The notes beneath the pieces were generated by a model. That model worked only from the letters and a program-made list of their open reading frames with translations. It ran no database searches and had not been told where the DNA came from. The translations under genes were made by a program, and so were the position numbers. Shown one piece after another: positions 1 through 13,319 of a DNA stretch of 64,000 nt (within the stretch, counting starts at the first letter, position 1; each line of letters opens with the position of its first letter). The DNA lies in contig CM053029.1 in NCBI GenBank assembly GCA_028564925.1, positions 296,399,168-296,463,167 of the forward strand, in the 5' to 3' direction. The DNA comes from Lithobates sylvaticus (taxonomy: Eukaryota; Chordata; Amphibia; Anura; Ranidae).

Positions 1-1049
1 TCCAGGCTTTGAAAAGGTCCTGATCATCTGTTCGGGATCCACCAAGATGCCTGGACCAGCGGCTGGCTCAGCCTCTCAGCGAGCTACTGAAAGCCTGAAC
101 TAGCCGATTCCAGTGAGCACTGGAGGGGCACAGTCTGAAGACAAAGGATTGAGTCATCAGTGGTCTTTGATCGCTCAGTTGTCTATCTTAGAGGTGCTGG
201 CAGACAGATGCTACTGCATCCACCCAGGTGTGTATAGTTTTTTTTTTTATTCTTTTTTTGTGAAACCCATTCTTCTCTTTTTTTTTTAAAGCTAAAATCT
301 GGGATATTTTAACAAAATGTACTCTTGCACTGCAAGGGTTAAATTTAGTCTAGGTGTGCAGCGATACTCTCTATTGCTTCATTTTATTCCAGGCTCCATT
401 AGATTTCATCTTTGCATGCAACTGGTCTAGCAATGCTGCCTCTCATGGTTAAATACTTGCGCTGTCCAGTGCAGGGCTAATAGCCTGATCATACAGAAGG
501 AATGCCTACAGCCCAGCGCTTTGGGTAGCAAAGAACAGTGCTGCACTGAGATAGGGTAAGTAATACACTTTATCCTCACATCCCTAGATATGAGCATCTA
601 ACGCTTGCAGTAATGATAAGGTCCCACTACAAGGGTAGATTTTATCTAATTCCCGGAGTTCAGTTGTAAAGTTTCTGAGGAGTCGGAGCAAGCATATTCC
701 AGCCTGCTGAAGACTTTGACAGGTTGCAAGCAGTGGGGCTAAATGCTGTAGCTGTGCCTACAAGGTGCATGCAGGATGTGACGCACAGGGGCTAAACACC
801 CAGGGTGCATGTGACCTTACGATAAGTGTACATCAACTTTTATACTTCCAAACTGTTTTAAACAGAATAAAGCATTAGCAAAATGTAAGGAGTTCTCAGA
901 AAACTGCTAAATAACTAGTTAAAATGCATGTATGTTTACCAATGAAAAGATTAGTAATTTTGCTCAGTCTTGCAATTCCAATGATAAAAAGGAAAAAAAA
1001 AAAGATGTTGTGCTCTTTTCTGGTTCAGCTTTGAGCAGTATTAAAGCCA
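1..1049. other. No gene seen; unassigned non-coding DNA
   Basis: I see no supported reading frame, splice-flanked exon or RNA gene here. The first 230 bases are richer in G+C than the rest and could be a piece of an interspersed repeat or an untranslated exon, but nothing decides this. T-rich tracts lie at about 239-285. The remainder is AT-rich and looks intronic or intergenic. Confidence 0.4.
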
Positions 1050-1425
1050 AAAATTGAATATATTGCAGCTTACCACTGATTAGATGTAGTGTTTGCATTC
1101 GTTTTTCGTAAGCTTTTTTTTTCCCCTCCTGTTTTCACCTGTACCTCTCCTGTATTGGAGTGCCCACACTTTGAAAGAATGAGCACAGGGGACACCTTTT
1201 GGACAGCAGCATTGTCAGTCTGAGGGGAGAGAAGGGTTCGGCTGTACTAGCAGATTTAAATACACTAACAAAATTTAAGCCAAACTCCAGCTAATACTTT
1301 ACCGTTACAACAAACTGAGTTTTTTTCCTTTTGGGATAAAGGTTTTACATAAATAAATCAAATCATTGTTAGCACCCATGCCAGTGGTAAATGGTTTGTC
1401 TTCTCTCTGTAACTGATACATTCTG
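1050..1425 (+). repeat. Dispersed repeat, copy 1 of 2 (pair with 62,135-62,460)
   Basis: This stretch aligns by eye with 62,135-62,460 in the same orientation. Both begin with 'tattgcagcttacca', contain a motif like 'gcagcattgtcagtct' (second copy 'gctgcattgtccgtct'), and end with 'gggataaaggttttaca' (second copy 'gggataaatgttttaca') and 'tggtttgt'. The copies are clearly diverged. No coding capacity or terminal repeats are visible, so the class is unknown. Confidence 0.6.
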
Positions 1426-1528
1426 CTGAAGAGCTTGTTCTTTAGAAAAACATCAGGCTTGCTGACTGGATTATTAGATGAAAAGAAAACAAATGCAGCC
1501 ATCTCCTGTAAGAATTAGCAAGCTGCAT

Positions 1529-3072
1529 ACTTGCCAACTGTCCCGAATTTCCCAGGACTGGGATTTAGACTTTTCCCAAAATATATTTATTTATTTTTTG
1601 TTTCCCGGGAAATGTCCAGAGAAATGCAATTTTTCCCAATTTTCCAGAAGAAGTAAAACACGGCTAGGTGGCTACAATAGAAATTGAGCTGCTGCGGCGC
1701 CGCCCACCCCCTGCTGCCAGTTATGGAAAGTGGCAGGGGGTGGGTGGTGGTTCTATTGTAACCACGTGGCCAGCCTCACCTCTATTTTGTTCCCCCTTGG
1801 CCTCTGTTCTGTAATGGCGGCGGAGCCACCGCTACTAGGACATCTGATGTAAGGAGGGGCACCGCTGGGGACATCTGATGTAAGGAGGGGCACCGCTGGG
1901 GACATTTGATGTCAGGAGGGGCACCGCTGGGGACATCTGATGTCAGGAGGGGCTCCGCTGGGGACATTTGATGTCAGGAGGGGCTCCGCTGGGGACATTT
2001 GATGTCAGGAGGGGCTCCGCTGGGGACATTTGATGTCAGGAGGGGCTCCGCTGGGGACATTTGATGTCAGGAGGGGCTCCGCTGGGGGCACCTGATGTCA
2101 GGAGGGGCTGCGCTGGGGGCACCTGATGTCAGGAGGGGCTGCGCTGGGGACACCTGATGTCAGGAGGGGCTGCGCTGGGGGCACCTGATGTCAGGAGGGG
2201 CTGCGCTGGGGGCACCTGATGTCAGGAGGGGCTGCGCTGGGGGCACCTGATGTCAGGAGGGGCTGCGCTGGGGGCACCTGATGTCAGGAGGGGCTGCGCT
2301 GGGGACACCTGATGTCAGGAGGGGCTGCGCTGGGGGCACCTGATGTCAGGAGGGGCACCGCTGGGGACACCTGATGTCAGGAGGGGCTGCGCTGGGGGCA
2401 CCTGATGTCAGGAGGGGCTGCGCTGGGGACACCTGATGTCAAGAGGGGCACCGCTGGGGACATCTGATGTCAGGAGGGGCTGCGCTGGGGGCACCTGATG
2501 TCAGGAGGGGCTGCGCTGGGGGCACCTGATGTCAGGAGGGGCTGCGCTGGGGGCACCTGATGGCATCTGGTGGCAGGTGACATGCTCAGGGGTCCCACTG
2601 ATTCTGGATTATGGTGAGTTGAATGATTTCATTCTATATTACATTGTAATAGTAATAATGCGCTTCAATCATCCTGACACCGCAACAACCATGGTGCTGG
2701 GATGATTGAAGCGCTAACACCAGGTGTTTGGAGTATCTTTATCTGATGATTTGTTGAACTCTGGAATACACATTTCTATTGTGGTGTAGGATCTGGGCCT
2801 GCTGTCCCTCCATCCCTATTTCCTTCCTTCTCTCTCCTTCCTCTTCTCTCTCCCTCCCTCCCATCTTTTCCCTTTTCTTTCTCCATCTCTCATTCATCTT
2901 AGACTCTAACCACACCCCCATTTGAACCACACCTATGTAAGCCACGCCCACTATTCCCAGTAAGCCACGCCCATTTTCAGCACGTCACACGCCCCGTCCC
3001 CTAATTTTAATAAGACTCCGCCTACAGCCAAAAAAGGTGTCCCTATAAAAAATTTTTACAATGTTGGCAACT
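1529..3072. mobile_element. Non-autonomous TIR element carrying a minisatellite
   Basis: The left edge contains 'ttgccaactgtccc' (1531) and the right edge the inverted motif 'gttggcaa' (3063-3070), as expected for terminal inverted repeats of a non-autonomous DNA transposon. The interior has no transposase. It holds a 31-bp minisatellite at about 1846-2560, a pyrimidine-rich block at about 2808-2895 and short repeats of the type 'ccacgccca'. I could not define a clean target duplication, so the superfamily is uncertain; hAT is plausible because two similar composite elements in this window have 8-bp duplications. Confidence 0.5.
1846..2560. repeat. 31-bp GC-rich minisatellite, about 23 copies
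   Basis: The unit is 31 bp and contains 'ctgatgtcaggagggg' plus 'ctg(c/g)gctggggacac'. The phrase 'gatgtcagg' recurs every 31 bases (for example at 1908). Variants differ mainly in 'gggcaccgctgggg' against 'ggctgcgctggggg', and like variants are clustered, which suggests local expansion. Reading frames through it are by-products of the repeat. Confidence 0.9.
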
Positions 3073-4296
3073 TTGCAAGTTGCAATGTATTCAATGTTTG
3101 CTTTTGTGTTTAATACCACTTTTACAGCTTCAGTGGTTGAATGTTTGGTCAATGTAATTATACTCAGAAATTTGTCCATTTGTCTGATTAGTAGGCCATA
3201 GGTGGAGAGGTGATACAAGAGGATGCAAAGTTAAATCAGTATACAAAGGTGTCACCTGCCTGGCTCTGTGGTGTAGTGAACTTAAGTTTACAAGTGTTAA
3301 CGATGACTGTATGAGCCCTGGCAGGTAAACTGATACGTTTGGGCCTGTGTTGGTGGGCTTTTGTTCCCTTTCACACAGGTTTTGCATTCCCGTACAGGTC
3401 TTGAGGCCCTTTCACACTAGGAACTGGATGTGAATCGCACACGATCATGCTGCGTGTTCCTGTGCAAGTCACATGCAGTTCTGTGAAGTGCGATTTGAAT
3501 GTGAATCTGTCATAGTCAGGATCTCCATAAATGTTAACCAACACAAAATAAATGAAAGGGGTATTTAAAACATTATTTACATTAGATTAGTAACAGCAGT
3601 TTACAGTTATGTACAGGGACAAGGTTTGCTGATTATTAAAAGAACGTTTTTCTTCCATTTTAGTTTGCCTGCTGATTCCATTCTCTGGCTATCTACAATT
3701 ATAAAATATTCTAGAGTGCTCATATTTTCCCTATTACTTCAGATGGGGAAAAGTTAGTAACTGACTTTTCCAAGCATGACGTGCCATTTATTGTGGCTGA
3801 GTCCTGGATGCATCTGTACAGATTGCGGTGTTGCTTGCTGGCCGAGTATATGAACCTGGGGTATGCTCCAGTGAATTTTAAGATTTATATGAAGACTTGG
3901 CCAGACTCCTTGTTATTCATCTGCTGCACAGGATTATTTGTTCTGACAAGTTATTGTGAAGCCTGATTGAAAAAGAATATGTACCCCTAGGGGCAAAGGA
4001 TGTTCCATGCTGCATTGCTTCTCTGTTTGACCAGCTGTAGACACAGCTAGTAAGCGATAAACGCAATTCATAGCTGAATGAGGGAGGACAATTGTTTCTG
4101 CCCTTCTGTTCTCTGCAACATAGGAAGGATTCAGTTCCGAACTGAGCAACTTTCTTAATTGTGTAAAATGGCAAAAGTGTGCTTACTTGTTAACACTAGA
4201 AAGGGAACAAAAGTGTGTTCCTCCGTGAGCCAGAAAAGGACAAAATCTATTGTATTCATTTTATTACATAGATTACTTTGATTTATATATTACAGG
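3073..4296. other. Non-coding stretch with a MITE end
   Basis: No gene is supported. At about 3395-3510 the motif 'ggccctttcacactag' followed by alternating 'gtgaatcgcac'-type words resembles one end of the TTCACAC-class MITEs seen elsewhere here (13,088; 16,218; 30,284; 35,268; 59,345). The rest looks single-copy. Confidence 0.4.
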
Positions 4297-6271
4297 CAGT
4301 GCCGATCCTGACCTCCCTGGGGCCCTAAGCAAAATTCTGCTAAGGGGCCCTCTACTTGACCCGTGATGCCATGAGCTATGTAAACTATTTGCCATTGCCA
4401 CACAGTCACACCTGACACTTCAGTCTCCCAAAACAATCCTCCCTCCTTTAACCAAAACAGTCAAAGAATAAGTACAACAATATAGAACAGAATGAGGTCC
4501 CCAGAGAGCCCCCCTTGCATCAGGGTCCTCAGAGAGCCCCTCCTTACACCAAGGTCCCCAGACAGCCCCCCTTACACAAGGGTCCCCAGACAGCCCCCCT
4601 TACATCAGGGTCCCCAGAGAGTCTGCCCCTACATTAGGGTCCCCAGAGATCCCCCCTTACATTAGGGTCCCCAGTGATCCCCCCCTTACATCAGGGTCCC
4701 CAGAGATCCCCCCTTACATCAGGGTCCCCAGAGAGCCCCCCTTACATCAGGGTCCCCAGAGAGCCCCCCTTACATCAGGGTCCCCAGAGAGTCCCCCTTA
4801 CATTAGGGTCCCCAGAGAGCCTCCCCCTTACATTAGGGTCCCCAGAGAGCCTCCCCCTTACATTAGGGTCCCCAGAGAGCCTCCCCCTTACTTAGGGTCC
4901 CCAGAGAGCCTCCCCCTTACATTAGGGTCCTCCCCCTTACATTAGGGTCCCCAGAGAGCCTCCCCCTTACATTAGGGTCCCCAGAGTCCCCCTTACATTA
5001 GGGTCCCCAGAGAGCGCTCCCCCTTACATTAGGGTCCCCAGAGAGCCTCCCCCTTACATTAGGGTCCCCAGAGAGCCTCCCCCTACATTAGGGTCCCCAG
5101 AGAGCCTCCCCCTACATTAGGTTTCCCAGAGAGCCTCCCCCTACATTAGGTTTCCCAGAGAGCCTCCCCCTACATTAGGTTTCCCAGAGAGCCTCCCCCT
5201 ACATGAGGTTTCCCAGAGAGCCTCCCCCTACATTAGGTTTCCCAGAGAGCCTCCCCCTACATTAGGTTTCCCAGAGAGCCTCCCCCTACATTAGGTTTCC
5301 CAGAGAGCCTCCCCTACATTAGGTTTCCCAGAGAGCCTCCCCCTACATTAGGCTCCCCAGAGAGCCTCCCCTTACACCAGGCTCCCCAGAGAGCCTCCCC
5401 TTACACCAGGCTCCCCAGAGAGCCCCTCCTTACATCAGGGTCCCCAGAGAGCCCCTCCTTACATCAGGGTCCCCCAGAGAGCCCCTCCTTACATCAGGGT
5501 CCCCAGAGAGCCCCTCCTTACATCAGGGTCCCCAGAGAGCCCCTCCTTACATCAGGGTCCCCAGAGAGCCCCTCCTTAATCAGGGTCCCCAGAGACTTAC
5601 ATCAGGGTCCCCAGAGAGCCCCCTCCTTACATCAGGGTCCCCCAGAGCCCCCCCCTTAAATTAGTATCCCCAGAGCCCCTCCTTACACAGGGTCCCCAGA
5701 GAGCCCCCCTCTGACATTAGTGTCCCCAGGGGGCCCCCTCTTACATTAGTTTCCCCAGAGGGCCCCGTCCTTACATTAGTGCCCCCAGAGGCCCCCTTCC
5801 TTACATTTGGGCCCCCAAACAGCTGACTCCCCCCCCTTGCAGAGGTTCCCCTGTACCTGGCTGGTGGAGGTGGGAGGCGGCGATCGGCAGCTATATGGTG
5901 TCCACAGGCAGGGGGATCTCCCTGGGGTTAGTAGTTCTATCTCCGAATGTATACAGCGGAGAGGGGAGGGGCCTCTGACCCGGGCATCAGCAACAGTGTT
6001 CAAGCAGAGTTAAAGTGAAACTGATACCTGCCCGGGTCAGAGGCCCCTCCCTTCTCCTCTCCACTGTATACACTGAGAGTACTACAAACCCCAGGGAGAT
6101 CCCGCCGCCCACTCAGGCACCATAGAGCTGCCGATCGCCGCCTTCCACCTCCTCCCACCTCTCCTCACTTAACTCTAAACGGCCAGCCAGAGGAGCAGGG
6201 GGGGATGCTGGGTCTTGGGGGCGGGGCCCTAAGCAGCTTGCATAGTGTGCCTATAGGGCCGATCGGCTCTG
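4297..6271. mobile_element. Non-autonomous hAT element carrying a minisatellite
   Basis: The element starts with CAGTGCCGATC and ends with GATCGGCTCTG, imperfect terminal inverted repeats. It is flanked by an exact 8-bp duplication, ATTACAGG, at 4289-4296 and 6272-6279, the hallmark of hAT transposition. Next to the ends both arms carry 'ggggccctaagcag'-like sequence. There is no transposase; most of the interior is a 30-bp minisatellite (about 4494-5790). Near the right end, 5810-5990 and 6020-6180 are partly inverted copies of each other. It inserted into the dispersed repeat that resumes at 6272. Confidence 0.85.
4494..5790. repeat. 30-bp CT-rich minisatellite, about 43 copies
   Basis: The consensus unit is about 30 bp: 'agggtccccagagagcc' followed by 'tcccccttacatt'. 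Sub-blocks are homogeneous: a 'gggtccccag' version at the left, a 'ggtttcccag' version at about 5110-5330 and a 'catcagggtcccc' version at about 5420-5640. This is typical of successive local amplification. The G-rich strand lies on the minus side. It lies wholly within the hAT element at 4297-6271. Confidence 0.92.
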
Positions 6272-6513
6272 ATTACAGGTACTTGTATATCGCCATCAAT
6301 TTACACATCACTTTACATATACAGTATATTATACATTTACATCAGTCCCTGCCCTCAAGGAGCTTACAATCCTAAGGTCTCTAACTCACATTCATACATA
6401 CACATAATAGGGACAATTGAGACAGAAGCCAATTACCTACCAGCATGTCTTTGGAGTGTGGGAGGAAACCCGCACAGGGGAGAACATGCAAACTCCAGGC
6501 AGGTAGTGTCGTG
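6272..6513 (+). repeat. Dispersed 'acaggtacttgtat' repeat, copy interrupted by a hAT
   Basis: The copy runs from 'attacaggtacttgtat' through 'gccctcaaggagcttacaat', 'cacattcatacatacac' and 'accagcatgtctttgg' to 'acatgcaaactccagg'. A second copy is at 60,683-60,880, and shorter relatives sharing the 'gcgctttacaa'/'gcttacaatct' core lie at about 7885-7998 and 13,320-13,740. The repeat start coincides with the duplicated ATTACAGG of the hAT element on its left, so the hAT landed at its edge. No open frame; class unknown. Confidence 0.7.
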
Positions 6514-7500
6514 TTTGAGTTTCAAAATGGCGACTCTTGCTGCTAGACAGAAGTGCTTAACTTACTATTTGATTATTAGCATTAATAAGTTGTGTGTGCC
6601 GATATTTAAAGCATGCAGACCAATGCAAGAGGTTCAGTTGTTCAACCAAAATGTTTGCTAATGCCATGTGAGCAAAATGGGCTAGATGAGTATGTCTACT
6701 GTTCGCAACGGTTCAAAAAAAACTGCTTTTCAACGGTGGTGTGCAGAAGAACCTCTCTGAATGCACAGTACACTGACCACTTGAAGGTTGTGGGCTTTAA
6801 CAGCAGTGGACTACATTGGGTTCCATTCCCACTCAACTGAGGACTAAAAAATTAGGCTACAGTAAACAATAGGTACTGAAACTTTCTCTTTTAGATCAAT
6901 CTCCATTTTTTGGATGCCATATGTTGATGGTAGGGTCAATATTAGGCTTACAAAGCATTTATCATTATTCCATCTCATCTTGGGGCAATAGTTTAGATTG
7001 ATAATGGTTAACTGGTGTTCACGTTTCTTAGTACACATTAGGCCTTCTAATGTTTACTGATTATGATTTGAATGCCATAGCATACCTTGGCAAGTATTTC
7101 TGCTGAACATGTACACCTCGTTATGGCCGATTACTTTAAATTCAAACACCTATGTCGGAACATGGCACACCTACAGTATGCCATACCACTTCAATTTGTC
7201 AAAGTGCATCTTTTATAGAATTACACAATTATTAGGACTAGCATCAAGGGCATATCCCTTATCTGTTCAAACTCATATTTCCTCCCATACTATGTCAAGG
7301 ACATTTTGAATAGCCATATAGGCAGTAGGGGTGTCTTCATGTTCATATTCTAGGAGGGGGTTGTGTTGGGTAAAAGTTCTTAGACAAATATAAATGTGAA
7401 AGTTGCATCCAAGTCGGATCCTCATCTTAATAATGTGATTTGGATCTGACATTACAGGAAGATTACACAGGCATTCCCTGAAGTTGCTTCTAAGTCCCAT
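6514..7500. other. No gene seen; AT-rich non-coding DNA
   Basis: Only short chance reading frames occur. I see no protein motif, splice-flanked exon, terminal repeat or RNA gene. Confidence 0.4.
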
Positions 7501-7770
7501 CAAAGTCGCCTGTCAAAATCTTGCGACTTTTTCATGTCTGAGCAGTGTGAACCCGGCCTTATACAGTATCTTAATCACTCAGCGAGGATCAGCAAAATAA
7601 ATGTCAATAAATAACCATTGTTTTAGTGATTTGTAGAGTGTCTTGTCACTCCAGTGTGAAAGCCGGCGGGCTTTACACTGGAGCGGTTGTAGGACCGCAA
7701 AAAAAGTCCTGCTGCATCTTTGGAGCGGTGAAGGTGCTGTGTATTTTTTTTTTTTTTTTTTTTTCTTTTT
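7501..7770. repeat. TTCACAC-type MITE remnants with hairpin and poly-T
   Basis: 'agtgtgaacccggcctta' at about 7545-7562 is an end typical of the TTCACAC-class MITEs. At 7649-7687 a nearly perfect hairpin forms from 'cactccagtgtgaaagcc' and 'gggctttacactggagcg'. A poly-T tract follows at about 7744-7765. Confidence 0.5.
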
Positions 7771-7884
7771 TTGTGTGAACCTCAAAATTCTTCTTTTGTA
7801 TTGGGACAGTCAGCTCTATGGCTTTCTAAACTTTTATGAATATCCTTGGGAGTATTTGCTTAATATAGCCAATATATACTAATA

Positions 7885-7998
7885 TTATTATTATTCAGGA
7901 TTTATATGGCCCCAACATTGCAGCACTTTACAACATAAGGGCAGACAGTATAGCTACAATACCGGGCCCTGATCGTTGGAGCTTACAATCTAAGACAA
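7885..7998 (+). repeat. Short relative of the 'gcgctttacaa' dispersed repeat
   Basis: The run 'ttattattattcagg', 'atttatatggccccaac', 'gcactttacaacata' and 'gagcttacaatctaag' matches the core of the repeat at 13,320 and, more loosely, those at 6272 and 60,683. It is a fragment with no coding potential. Confidence 0.5.
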
Positions 7999-8106
7999 AT
8001 TTTTACAGTTTAATACTACTGTATATATGCACACAGTGTAATACAATTTTTTTTTTTTGGTTCTATGCATGGGCCCCATGGTGATTTCAGAGATGGATAT
8101 AGAGAT

Positions 8107-8110
<4 letters not shown>

Positions 8111-8150
<40 letters not shown>
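8111..8150. repeat. (TG)n microsatellite
   Basis: Twenty uninterrupted TG dinucleotides, directly before a MITE copy. Confidence 0.95.
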
Positions 8151-8154
<4 letters not shown>

Positions 8155-8155
8155 A

Positions 8156-8988
8156 ACTGCTTCATAACCTTTTCTCATTAGCAGTGTATAGCAGTCTTGT
8201 GACTGATATAAACCAGACTCGGTGTCTGGTTTAAAGCTTGTAGGAGTTTTCATTCTCCCCTGACTGTCCTATGAGGCTGCATGACCCTTGGCCCTGTGCT
8301 GATCACATGCACCCTCCCAAAAAAATAAAAAATAAAAGCCTCTCCTAGCAATACACACCAACTGAGCATGTGCACAGTGCCCCCAAGGCTCTGTACTATC
8401 AGCAGGTGGATTAGGGACTGTGGAAGAGGGGGCAGCTCAGAGAGGACAGGATCAAACAGCCTTTTAACACAATGCAGAGGATTAACCTCTTCGGTTCCAC
8501 AGTGAGTATAATGCCGCGTACACACGGCCGGAGATTTTCCGATGGGAAATGTTGGATGTGAGCTTGTTGTCAGAAAGTCCAACTGCGTGTATGCTCCATC
8601 GAATGTTTGCTGTCAGACTTTCCTCCAACAAATGTTTGATTGCAGGTTCTCAAATTTTCCGCCAACAAAACTTTATCGGAAATTTCCGATCGTGTGTACA
8701 CAAGTCCGATGCACAAAAGTTCAGGCATGCTCGGAATCAAGCAGAAAGAGCTGCACTGGCTATTGAACTTCCTTTTTCTCGGCTTGTCGTACCTCACCAC
8801 GTTCCCACGTTCGTAATTCTTGGCCAACATTTGCGTGACCGTGTGTATGCAAGACAAGTTGGAGCCAACAACCTTCGAACAAAAATCTACGGTTTTGTTG
8901 GCGGAAAGTCCGATCGTGTGTACGGGGCATTACAAGCATGCTTTACTGCATATACAGACTGGTTTTACTGTTGTGGGTTTAGTAACAC
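8156..8988 (+). mobile_element. 'GTGTTACTAAACCCA' MITE family, copy split by a Harbinger MITE
   Basis: The sequence matches 42,813-43,311 nearly end to end: 'cagtatatagcagtcttgtg'-like start, 'ttaaagcttgtaggagtttt', 'tgctgatcacatgca', 'agcaatacacacca', 'aacacaatgcagaggatta', and 'gtgggtttagtaacac' at the right end. The left terminal part is missing here. A 418-bp Harbinger-type MITE (8512-8929) interrupts it after 'gttccacagtgagtat'. The family also has an inverted fragment at 36,655-36,801. Confidence 0.8.
8512..8929. mobile_element. PIF/Harbinger-type MITE
   Basis: Terminal inverted repeats TGCCGCGTACACACGG (left) and CGTGTGTACGGGGCA (right) bound 418 bp. Many internal 'tttccgatcg' and 'gtccgatcgtgtgtac' words are repeated in both orientations. 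The flanking triplets are TAA and TTA, consistent with a 3-bp TWA target duplication with one change. A sister copy at 41,821-42,225 has an exact TTA duplication. The 166-codon frame through it is not a gene. Confidence 0.8.
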
Positions 8989-9460
8989 ACTAATATTTTT
9001 GCCTATTACACTCTTTTCTAAACTGATGATTATTAAGGCTGGAATTTAGTATTAACTTCTTGCATCTGATATATCGTTTTTAAAGCTTTCGAAAGCTGAA
9101 AATATTTGTTGACAGAAACCGTTGACTTGTCACGTCACCACACAATCAGATGTTAATAATTTGGACTGACACAGATTTCTAGGAGTGACATGCTTGCCTG
9201 GTAAACTTCAGAAGACCTCGTTCTGTCACAGGCTCAGACAAGTCTTTTGTAGTTCATATGCTGTGATATTAAAATGAGGTTGAGCTGAGTTATTTATAGC
9301 AGATTGGGGGAGAAATACAAGTATAAACCAAGAACTTTATTTATTTTTTTTTTTTCTGACATTTTAGGTGATATTTTTTAATATGCTACGGTTTGTGTCT
9401 GTCGGCAATATTGAAGGCAGTCCTTTTTTCTTTATTAAATATGTGACTGCTGATCACGTG
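8989..9460. other. No gene seen
   Basis: AT-rich DNA with poly-T at about 9336-9356; no feature beyond chance frames. Confidence 0.4.
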
Positions 9461-10295
9461 CAGTGAGAGGGGAAAAAAATAATTTAATTCCCGCGCTGAT
9501 TTTGTACATTTGACCACAGACAAAGAAGTGATCAGTCAATTTTAATGGTAGGTTTATTTTAACAGTGAGAGACAGAATAACAAAAATATCCAGAAAAACA
9601 CATTTCAAAAAAGTAAAAAAATTGATTTGCAGTTTAACCCCTTCACGCTGACCTACGCAAATATGCGTTCTCGCCTTGAAGGGGTAATATCGGGGTGATG
9701 CCTGCAGCTTTTTTAAAGCCAGCAGTTGGCTTTCTAATGATAAGTCGCTCGGCTGTTATCCTAATGAGCGGGAGGGAACTTCCCCCTCCTGCCACCTTCC
9801 ACAGTTCTACCGGGTGACATCCACCGGCTGGCCTCAGACCCCAATGAAGCTGGAATCGGCTTTGTTCAGGTCTCCGATCTAGTAACCCAGAAGCGATGTC
9901 ATGACCTCATCTCTTCCGGTTTACTCGGCTGCCAATGGCATTGATTTCGAAAGATCTCTAGTATTCTAAAACAGATTTTGACATTTTTGAATACTTTTAA
10001 GTGCAAAGGAGGGATTTGGGGTCTTATAGACCCAAGATCCCTCAAAGAGTACATGTCACTAACTATTATTGTCACAAGGGATGTTTACATTCCTTCTGAC
10101 AGCAATAAAAGTGATCACATTTTTTTTTTTTTAAAAAGACCGTGTGTTTAAAACAAATAAAGAAATTTCATAATGGTTAAAAATATAATTGTTAAAAAAA
10201 TAAAGAAATTTCAAGCGCCCTGTCACTCCGTGCTCGCGCATAGAAGCGAACGCATACGTAAGTCGAGGTATCGTTTGCAATCGTTGGAGCGAGAG

Positions 10296-11831
<1,536 letters not shown>

Positions 11832-11879
<48 letters not shown>

Positions 11880-11884
11880 ATATA
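11832..11884. repeat. (TA)n microsatellite, right block
   Basis: About 26 TA units with one 'att' interruption near 11,869, starting at the right terminus of the Tc1 element. It is the other half of the array at 10,298-10,400. Confidence 0.93.
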
Positions 11885-12193
11885 GCACAGGACCGCCTCT
11901 GTAACTCTAAACTGTAGAATTTTTTTTTAAAGCGTCGCCCATGGAGATTTTTAAGTACCGTAGTGTGTCGCCATTCCACTAGTGTGCGCAATTTCAAAGC
12001 ATGATATGTTTGGTATCTATTTACTCGGCATAACATCTTTCACATTTATACAAAAAAAATTGGGCTAACTTTACTGTATATTTTTTATTTTTTTTATTTT
12101 AATTTATGAAAGTGTCTTTTTTTTCCAAACAAATTGCATTTGAAAGACTGCTGCACAAATACCGCGTGACAAACTATGGACCACCGCTTTAAG

Positions 12194-12622
12194 GTTTCAA
12201 GGCTGATGCTTGGTAACTCGAACCTTCAGCTCCCCCCCCCCCCCCCCCCCCCCCACATACTTTCTATAGGATTAAGGTCTGGAGACTGGCTAGGCCACAC
12301 CAGGACCTTAATGTGCTTCCTCTTGAACTATGGTCCAAGCTGCCTTGAGATCATTGACAAGATTCTCCCGTGTAGTTCTGGGCTGATTCCTCACCGGTTT
12401 CATGATCATTGAAACTCCACGAGGTGAGGTCTTGCATGGAGCCCCAGACCGAGGGAGATTGACAGTTATTTTGTGTTTTCTTCCATTTGTGAATAATCGC
12501 ACCAGCTAGTGTGACCCTCTCACCAAGCTGCTTGGCCATGGTCTTGTAGCCCATTCCAGTGTTGTGTAGGTCTACAATCTTGTCTCTGACATCCTTTGGA
12601 CAGCTCTTTGATGTTGGCTATG
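12194..12622 (-). pseudogene. Decayed Tc1 transposase remnant
   Basis: Read on the minus strand, the fragment starts with IANIKELSK-like sequence where the family has MGKTKELSK, so the start codon is lost. It continues with helix-turn-helix sequence ([21 protein letters not shown]) and a [10 protein letters not shown] linker. It then jumps from the N-terminal domain directly to the segment before the last catalytic residue (KVLVWPSQS-type, then NPIES-type), so the first two catalytic aspartates are deleted. Several frameshifts are visible. A poly-C tract (about 12,230-12,254) lies inside. It belongs to the Tc1 at 9461-12,958. Confidence 0.8.
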
Positions 12623-13087
12623 GTGGAGAGATTGGAATCTGATTGCTTCTGTGGACACGTGTTTTTTTTTTTATTTTATTTTTTTACAGGTAATAAGATG
12701 AGATTAGGAGCACGCTCATAACACCTGGGAGCCAGGAATTTTGCTGATTTTATTAGGGGATCAATTACTTATTTAAAATGCAAATCCGTTTATAACTTTT
12801 TTGAAATGCGTTTTTCTAGATTTTTTTTGTTTGTTACTCTGTCTCGCTGTTAAAATTAACCTACCATTAAAATTATAGACCGATCATTTCTTTGTCAGTG
12901 GGCAAAAAACTAAATTCGCAGGGGATAAAATACTAGTTTCCCTCACTGTAGGATGAATTGAGGCCTTTACTGCATTGCTTAGTATGATTTATTCAGCTTT
13001 TGGTTTGCTTTAGATACTTAATTCAGATTCAAAGATTAATTGTATATACTATTTGTTTTAAACAATTGGAATATACACTGGTATAGC

Positions 13088-13318
13088 TAAGGCTCCGTTC
13101 ACACTATGGCGTTCCGGTCCACCCGCAATTCTGAATTGCCACAAATGGCGGGACGACTTTTGCGATGCCAGTTATTTTTAACTTCTTTTGGGTGACAGGC
13201 GTCTCGCAATTCTGTTTGCACAATTGTGTGCCATTGAAAATAACAGGGATCACAAGGGCGTCCCGCCATTTGCGGCGATTCAGAAACGCAGCAATTAGGC
13301 CAGCAATCTGGAACGCCG
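13088..13318. mobile_element. TTCACAC-type palindromic MITE, truncated
   Basis: It starts 'ggctccgttcacacta' and contains inverted words 'aattgccacaaatggcggg' and 'cccgccatttgcgg'. The right end is cut by the next repeat at about 13,320. Same class as 16,218-16,540. Confidence 0.6.
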
Positions 13319-13319
13319 T

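Noticed and set aside
1-230. Possible non-coding first exon of P4HA2 or a CpG-type promoter
   Set aside because: No convincing donor, TATA or CpG-rich start region; the sequence could as well be a repeat fragment 28 kb from the first coding exon.
1782-1967. Minus-strand frame with repeating GAPPDIKCPQRC-like units
   Set aside because: Translation of the start of the 31-bp minisatellite; no gene features.
4674-4895. Frame with repeating PPLTLGSPES units
   Set aside because: Direct translation of the 30-bp minisatellite inside the hAT element at 4297-6271.
8549-9049. 166-codon frame on the + strand
   Set aside because: It spans a Harbinger MITE and the flanking MITE; no domain, no splice support.
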